A stretch of 6,512 nucleotides of DNA from Parachlamydiaceae bacterium (GTDB taxonomy: Bacteria; Chlamydiota; Chlamydiia; Chlamydiales; Parachlamydiaceae): contig PLSG01000101.1 in the NCBI GenBank assembly GCA_003164155.1, positions 1 through 6,512 on the forward strand. The letters are read 5' to 3'. Positions 4,438 through 6,512 of the stretch are shown here, one piece after another; the stretch's first letter is position 1, and each line of letters begins with the position of its first letter. The notes beneath the pieces were generated by a model. The model did not search any database and was not told where the DNA came from. It saw only the letters and a program-made list of their open reading frames with translations. The translations under genes were made by a program, and so were the position numbers.

Positions 4438-5337
4438 TTAAATACCTTTGAGGTTGAGTTTATGAACTTCGTTAACTATATCGAGTTTAAGAGCCAGGAT
4501 AGAAGCGTTAGCTTTTTTAAAAGCTTCGCTTTGCCTATCTCCTCCGTTTGGTATAGTCAACGTATAAAACTCAATCAATTTTTCACAAACAGGTTTCTTA
4601 TATCTCAGAAATTGTTGGATTTTAGGAAGAACTTTAGAGAGAACTCGACTAGAAATTCTCCACATGAATTGATCTCTATGTTTTTTATTGGAGGCATGCC
4701 TGTTGATAAAATTCAATCCTCCGCCAAATCGCTCAATAAGCCATTTGAAGATAGGTGCCTTGCTATTATTGCAAGCAAGTTGAATTTTAAAGACATGTTG
4801 ATCTCTTCCTTTAGGAATATACTTTTGTATAGTCATGCAGCATTCGGCATCTATAAATCCAGCAAAATAGGCATAATCGCTTTGGTTTGGGGCAATCGTA
4901 GAAGATGTTTTAATGAATTCTTCTTTTTGACTTTGCTTAACCAAATCCTGATTGTGTTTAGCATCTCTGAGAGTATCTATAAGAAAGTTCTTTGTTTCTT
5001 TAGAAGTTGTGTTGATAAAATCACAGAAAAGTTCAGCCTGCTTTCGTTTTTCAACGAGAAAAGGGAGAATGTTTTTAGTAAGATTCAATGCTTCTTTATG
5101 CCTTATGGTGTAATGATATTGCGCTTTTTGACCGGGATATTTTTCTCGTTTACTAACCAATTGAACGCGACCACCATATTTATAGGCGAAAAAATCAAGA
5201 ACCTCTTTGTTTGTAGAAGAAATTATAAGCAGTGCTCGATATTTGGCGTTATTGGTTTTCTTGTTGATTGTTTTATCAACATAAAAACAACCATCTCCAT
5301 CAATATACCCAGCAGTGTATTCAAAAGTATTATTCAT
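4438..5337 (-). CDS. LAGLIDADG homing endonuclease, antisense within the intron
   Basis: 299 residues with two LAGLIDADG motifs: TAGYIDGDG at residues 8-16 and FAGFIDAEC at 158-166. D15 and E165 occupy the usual metal-binding catalytic positions. Two motifs about 150 residues apart define a monomeric enzyme with two pseudo-symmetric domains, and the length is normal for the class, so it looks intact. Such enzymes cut a long site in intron-less alleles and so drive intron copying. The predicted target spans the exon junction GGT|GAT in the capsid gene. The only possible start is ATG at 5337-5335, because an in-frame TGA lies 6 bases upstream. There is no ribosome binding site. The gene runs opposite to the ribozyme and capsid gene, filling the region after P9.1. 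Oddity: the last Gly of motif 2 is Cys166. Confidence 0.92.
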   Translation of the reverse strand: MNNTFEYTAGYIDGDGCFYVDKTINKKTNNAKYRALLIISSTNKEVLDFFAYKYGGRVQLVSKREKYPGQKAQYHYTIRHKEALNLTKNILPFLVEKRKQAELFCDFINTTSKETKNFLIDTLRDAKHNQDLVKQSQKEEFIKTSSTIAPNQSDYAYFAGFIDAECCMTIQKYIPKGRDQHVFKIQLACNNSKAPIFKWLIERFGGGLNFINRHASNKKHRDQFMWRISSRVLSKVLPKIQQFLRYKKPVCEKLIEFYTLTIPNGGDRQSEAFKKANASILALKLDIVNEVHKLNLKGI

Positions 5338-5342
5338 GGCTC

Positions 5343-5371
5343 ATTATACCATGGAATATTTAAGTTAACAA
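5343..5371 (-). promoter_or_regulatory. Sigma-70 promoter of the endonuclease, leaderless start
   Basis: Read on the minus strand: TTGTTA (5371-5366), a 17-base spacer, then TATAAT (5348-5343) preceded by TGG, a perfect extended -10. Only GAGCC separates TATAAT from the ATG at 5337, so transcription should begin on or next to the first base of the start codon and give a leaderless mRNA. The promoter lies wholly inside the intron's 3' end. Confidence 0.7.
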
Positions 5372-5382
5372 GTAATAGATTG

Positions 5383-5898
5383 GATTCTCCTACAGAAATC
5401 ACTAGAGCAGACGTTGATGAAGTGGTACGTACATTGTTAAACAACAATGCATACACCATTATGGATAACATTGAAGGCGAAGATAAGTTCGGTACAGCCC
5501 CAGTTCGTGATGCGTACTTTGCACTTACTTCAACTCAAATGACAGGAAATCTCGATGCTGTTGCTGGTTTTATTCATAAAAACCAATATCCAGCACCAAT
5601 GAATGCTCTTCGTTCAGAATGGGGTGCAATTGGCAACTTAAGATTCTTGGTCTCATCGATTGGTTCAGTAAGCCAAGCCTCTTCAGCACTTGGAAATGAT
5701 GTTTACAACATTTTCTGCGTTGGTATGGAAGCTTATGCTTGTATTGAGCAAGACGGTTATAGCGCAAGCTTTATCTATCGTCCACCAATATACGATGGAC
5801 CATTGGCTCTTAATGCTAGCGTTGGTTATAAGTTCGCCGAAGTTCCAAGAATCTGTAACGATCTTTGGATCATCAATCTTAAAGCCACATTAGCTTAA
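5383..5898 (+). CDS. Major capsid protein, N4-gp56 family, exon 2
   Basis: Exon 2 encodes residues 145-315, starting in phase 0 at GAT and ending at TAA 5896-5898. It opens with DSPTEITRADVDEVVRTLL, which joins smoothly to the TAGANG end of exon 1. It contains the family-typical stretches PVRDAYFAL and LRSEWGAIGNLRFLVSS near the centre of the exon, and ends in a beta-rich domain finishing WIINLKATLA. This half carries the most recognisable family signature. There is no start codon or ribosome binding site at its beginning, as expected for a second exon. By chance the frame stays open back to about 4435 through the antisense endonuclease gene, which could mislead gene callers into predicting a 487-residue protein. 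Confidence 0.9.
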   Translation, partial: DSPTEITRADVDEVVRTLLNNNAYTIMDNIEGEDKFGTAPVRDAYFALTSTQMTGNLDAVAGFIHKNQYPAPMNALRSEWGAIGNLRFLVSSIGSVSQASSALGNDVYNIFCVGMEAYACIEQDGYSASFIYRPPIYDGPLALNASVGYKFAEVPRICNDLWIINLKATLA

Positions 5899-5910
5899 TA
5901 GGAGAAAAAC

Positions 5911-6512
5911 ATGGCTACAAATACTTGTATTCAACAGGGTACCCTAACTGCCACTGGCAATAATATCTGGATCCCTTTAATAAACGGCGCCGATTGGGTT
6001 GAAGTCTACAACATAAACAATACGCTTGGAACGACCCAATGGGCCGCAACAAAGTTCTATTGGCAATATGGTTTTGGGCAAAATGATGCTATTGTTGAGT
6101 ATCATGCTGCTGCTACCCAAGCGATTTCAACAAGTACGGTAACAACTGGATTTAATGGCGCTACTTATCAAGGTATAAGCGTTGTGAATTCAACGGCTCA
6201 GCCAAATTATGGTGCAGCTATCGCAGTTGCAGCTGTAACGGCAGCTAATCCTCCTGTTGTTCAAACCGGTACAACAACTGGACTTATACCTAATAAGTCT
6301 GTTGTTCGTCTTAATAGTTTGACAACTGGCGGACAAATGTGTGGTATTGACTTCAGTATTGGAGCAGTGGTTCCTGCAACAAGCTTTACGCTTGCTCATA
6401 TGCCACAACCAGTAGCTGGTGGAACAGGATTCTATCGTCAGATCCAATATCCATCATTGTTTTACCCACGTCGTCGCTATATTACTGCTGTAACAGCTGG
6501 CGTAACAACGAC
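5911..6512 (+). CDS. Probable virion structural protein (5' part, runs off window)
   Basis: ATG 5911 follows AGGAG (5900-5904) by 6 bases and 12 bases after the capsid stop, so it is cotranscribed with the spliced capsid gene. It is open to the end of the window, giving at least 200 residues. The sequence is rich in Thr, Ala, Gly, Val and aromatic residues with few charges, typical of beta-strand virion proteins. Distinctive segments are GADWVEVYNINNT (about 26-38), GGTGFYRQIQYP (about 170-181) and YPRRRYITAV (about 185-194). No signal peptide is evident. Position right after the capsid gene suggests a head decoration, head-completion or other virion component, but I do not recognise a named family. 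Confidence 0.75.
   Translation, partial: MATNTCIQQGTLTATGNNIWIPLINGADWVEVYNINNTLGTTQWAATKFYWQYGFGQNDAIVEYHAAATQAISTSTVTTGFNGATYQGISVVNSTAQPNYGAAIAVAAVTAANPPVVQTGTTTGLIPNKSVVRLNSLTTGGQMCGIDFSIGAVVPATSFTLAHMPQPVAGGTGFYRQIQYPSLFYPRRRYITAVTAGVTT

Larger units (their letters stand above)
4253..5382 (+). ncRNA. Group I intron in the capsid gene
   Basis: The 1130-nt insert fits a self-splicing group I ribozyme. P1 is exon GAACGGT (4246-4252) with internal guide GCTGTTC (4262-4268), with the required U-G pair at the splice site. P10 is guide GAATT (4257-4261) with exon 2 GATTC (5383-5387). P3 is TCTTTTC (4274-4280)/GAAAAGA (4354-4360). P6/P6a is CGG and CCC (4322-4329) with GGG and CCG (4334-4340), capped by GAAA. 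P7 is GACTA (4346-4350)/TAGTC (4379-4383). P8 is CCCA (4361-4364)/TGGG (4369-4372), capped by GAAA. P9 is CCCCG/CGGGG (4388-4407), then a GGCAG/CTGCC hairpin (4409-4427). The last base is G5382. P4 and P5 lie within 4284-4321 but are not resolved with certainty. P3 directly follows P7, with no P7.1/P7.2, which argues against subgroup IA. Confidence 0.88.

Noticed and set aside
4435..5898. A single 487-codon + strand reading frame ending in capsid sequence
   Set aside because: Its first 316 codons are the complement of the endonuclease gene and group I intron end; only 5383-5898 is capsid sequence. The open frame is an accident of codon use on the other strand.
1..6512. CRISPR array, transposase or insertion sequence
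   Set aside because: No regularly spaced direct repeats, transposase motifs or paired terminal inverted repeats were seen; the only mobile element evident is the intron with its endonuclease.

Overview
The window looks like part of the late (virion morphogenesis) region of a tailed bacteriophage or prophage with moderately AT-rich DNA. The clearest marker is a major capsid protein of the N4-gp56 family. All phage genes run on the + strand, are short and closely packed, and mostly have AGGAG-type ribosome binding sites, so the host is probably a bacterium using the standard code. The sequence does not identify the host further.

Layout. 1-1466 is a run of very small genes: the tail end of an unknown gene, a 57-residue Lys/Glu-rich protein, an 88-residue protein behind a compact structured leader, a 51-residue protein, a 24-residue peptide coupled to a DUF6496-like Lys-rich protein, then 23- and 48-residue ORFs, ended by a strong terminator (1467-1499). 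1530-2758 holds a conserved-looking unknown protein, a scaffolding-like coiled-coil protein and a 45-residue single-span membrane peptide, followed by a hairpin terminator (2790-2827). 2892-3566 is a two-gene unit of unknown helical proteins, closed by a very strong terminator (3628-3658). A structured leader (about 3685-3812) then precedes the capsid gene. Another probable virion protein starts at 5911 and runs off the window.

The most interesting element is in the capsid gene. The gene is split by a 1130-nt group I intron (4253-5382). P1, P10, P3, P6, P7, P8 and P9 can all be drawn from the sequence, and they place the splice junction at GGT|GAT. Joining the exons restores an uninterrupted 315-residue capsid protein. 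The intron carries a two-motif LAGLIDADG homing endonuclease (299 residues) on the opposite strand to the capsid gene and the ribozyme. Its start codon sits 5 nt after a perfect extended -10 promoter (TGGTATAAT) with a 17-nt spacer to TTGTTA, and there is no ribosome binding site. The endonuclease therefore appears to be made from its own antisense, leaderless transcript that runs toward the ribozyme core.

Working together: the scaffolding-like protein and the capsid protein would build the procapsid, and the gene at 5911 probably encodes another virion component. The small Lys-rich proteins have no assignable role. The endonuclease would spread the intron by cutting intron-less capsid alleles, and the ribozyme would keep the capsid gene functional.
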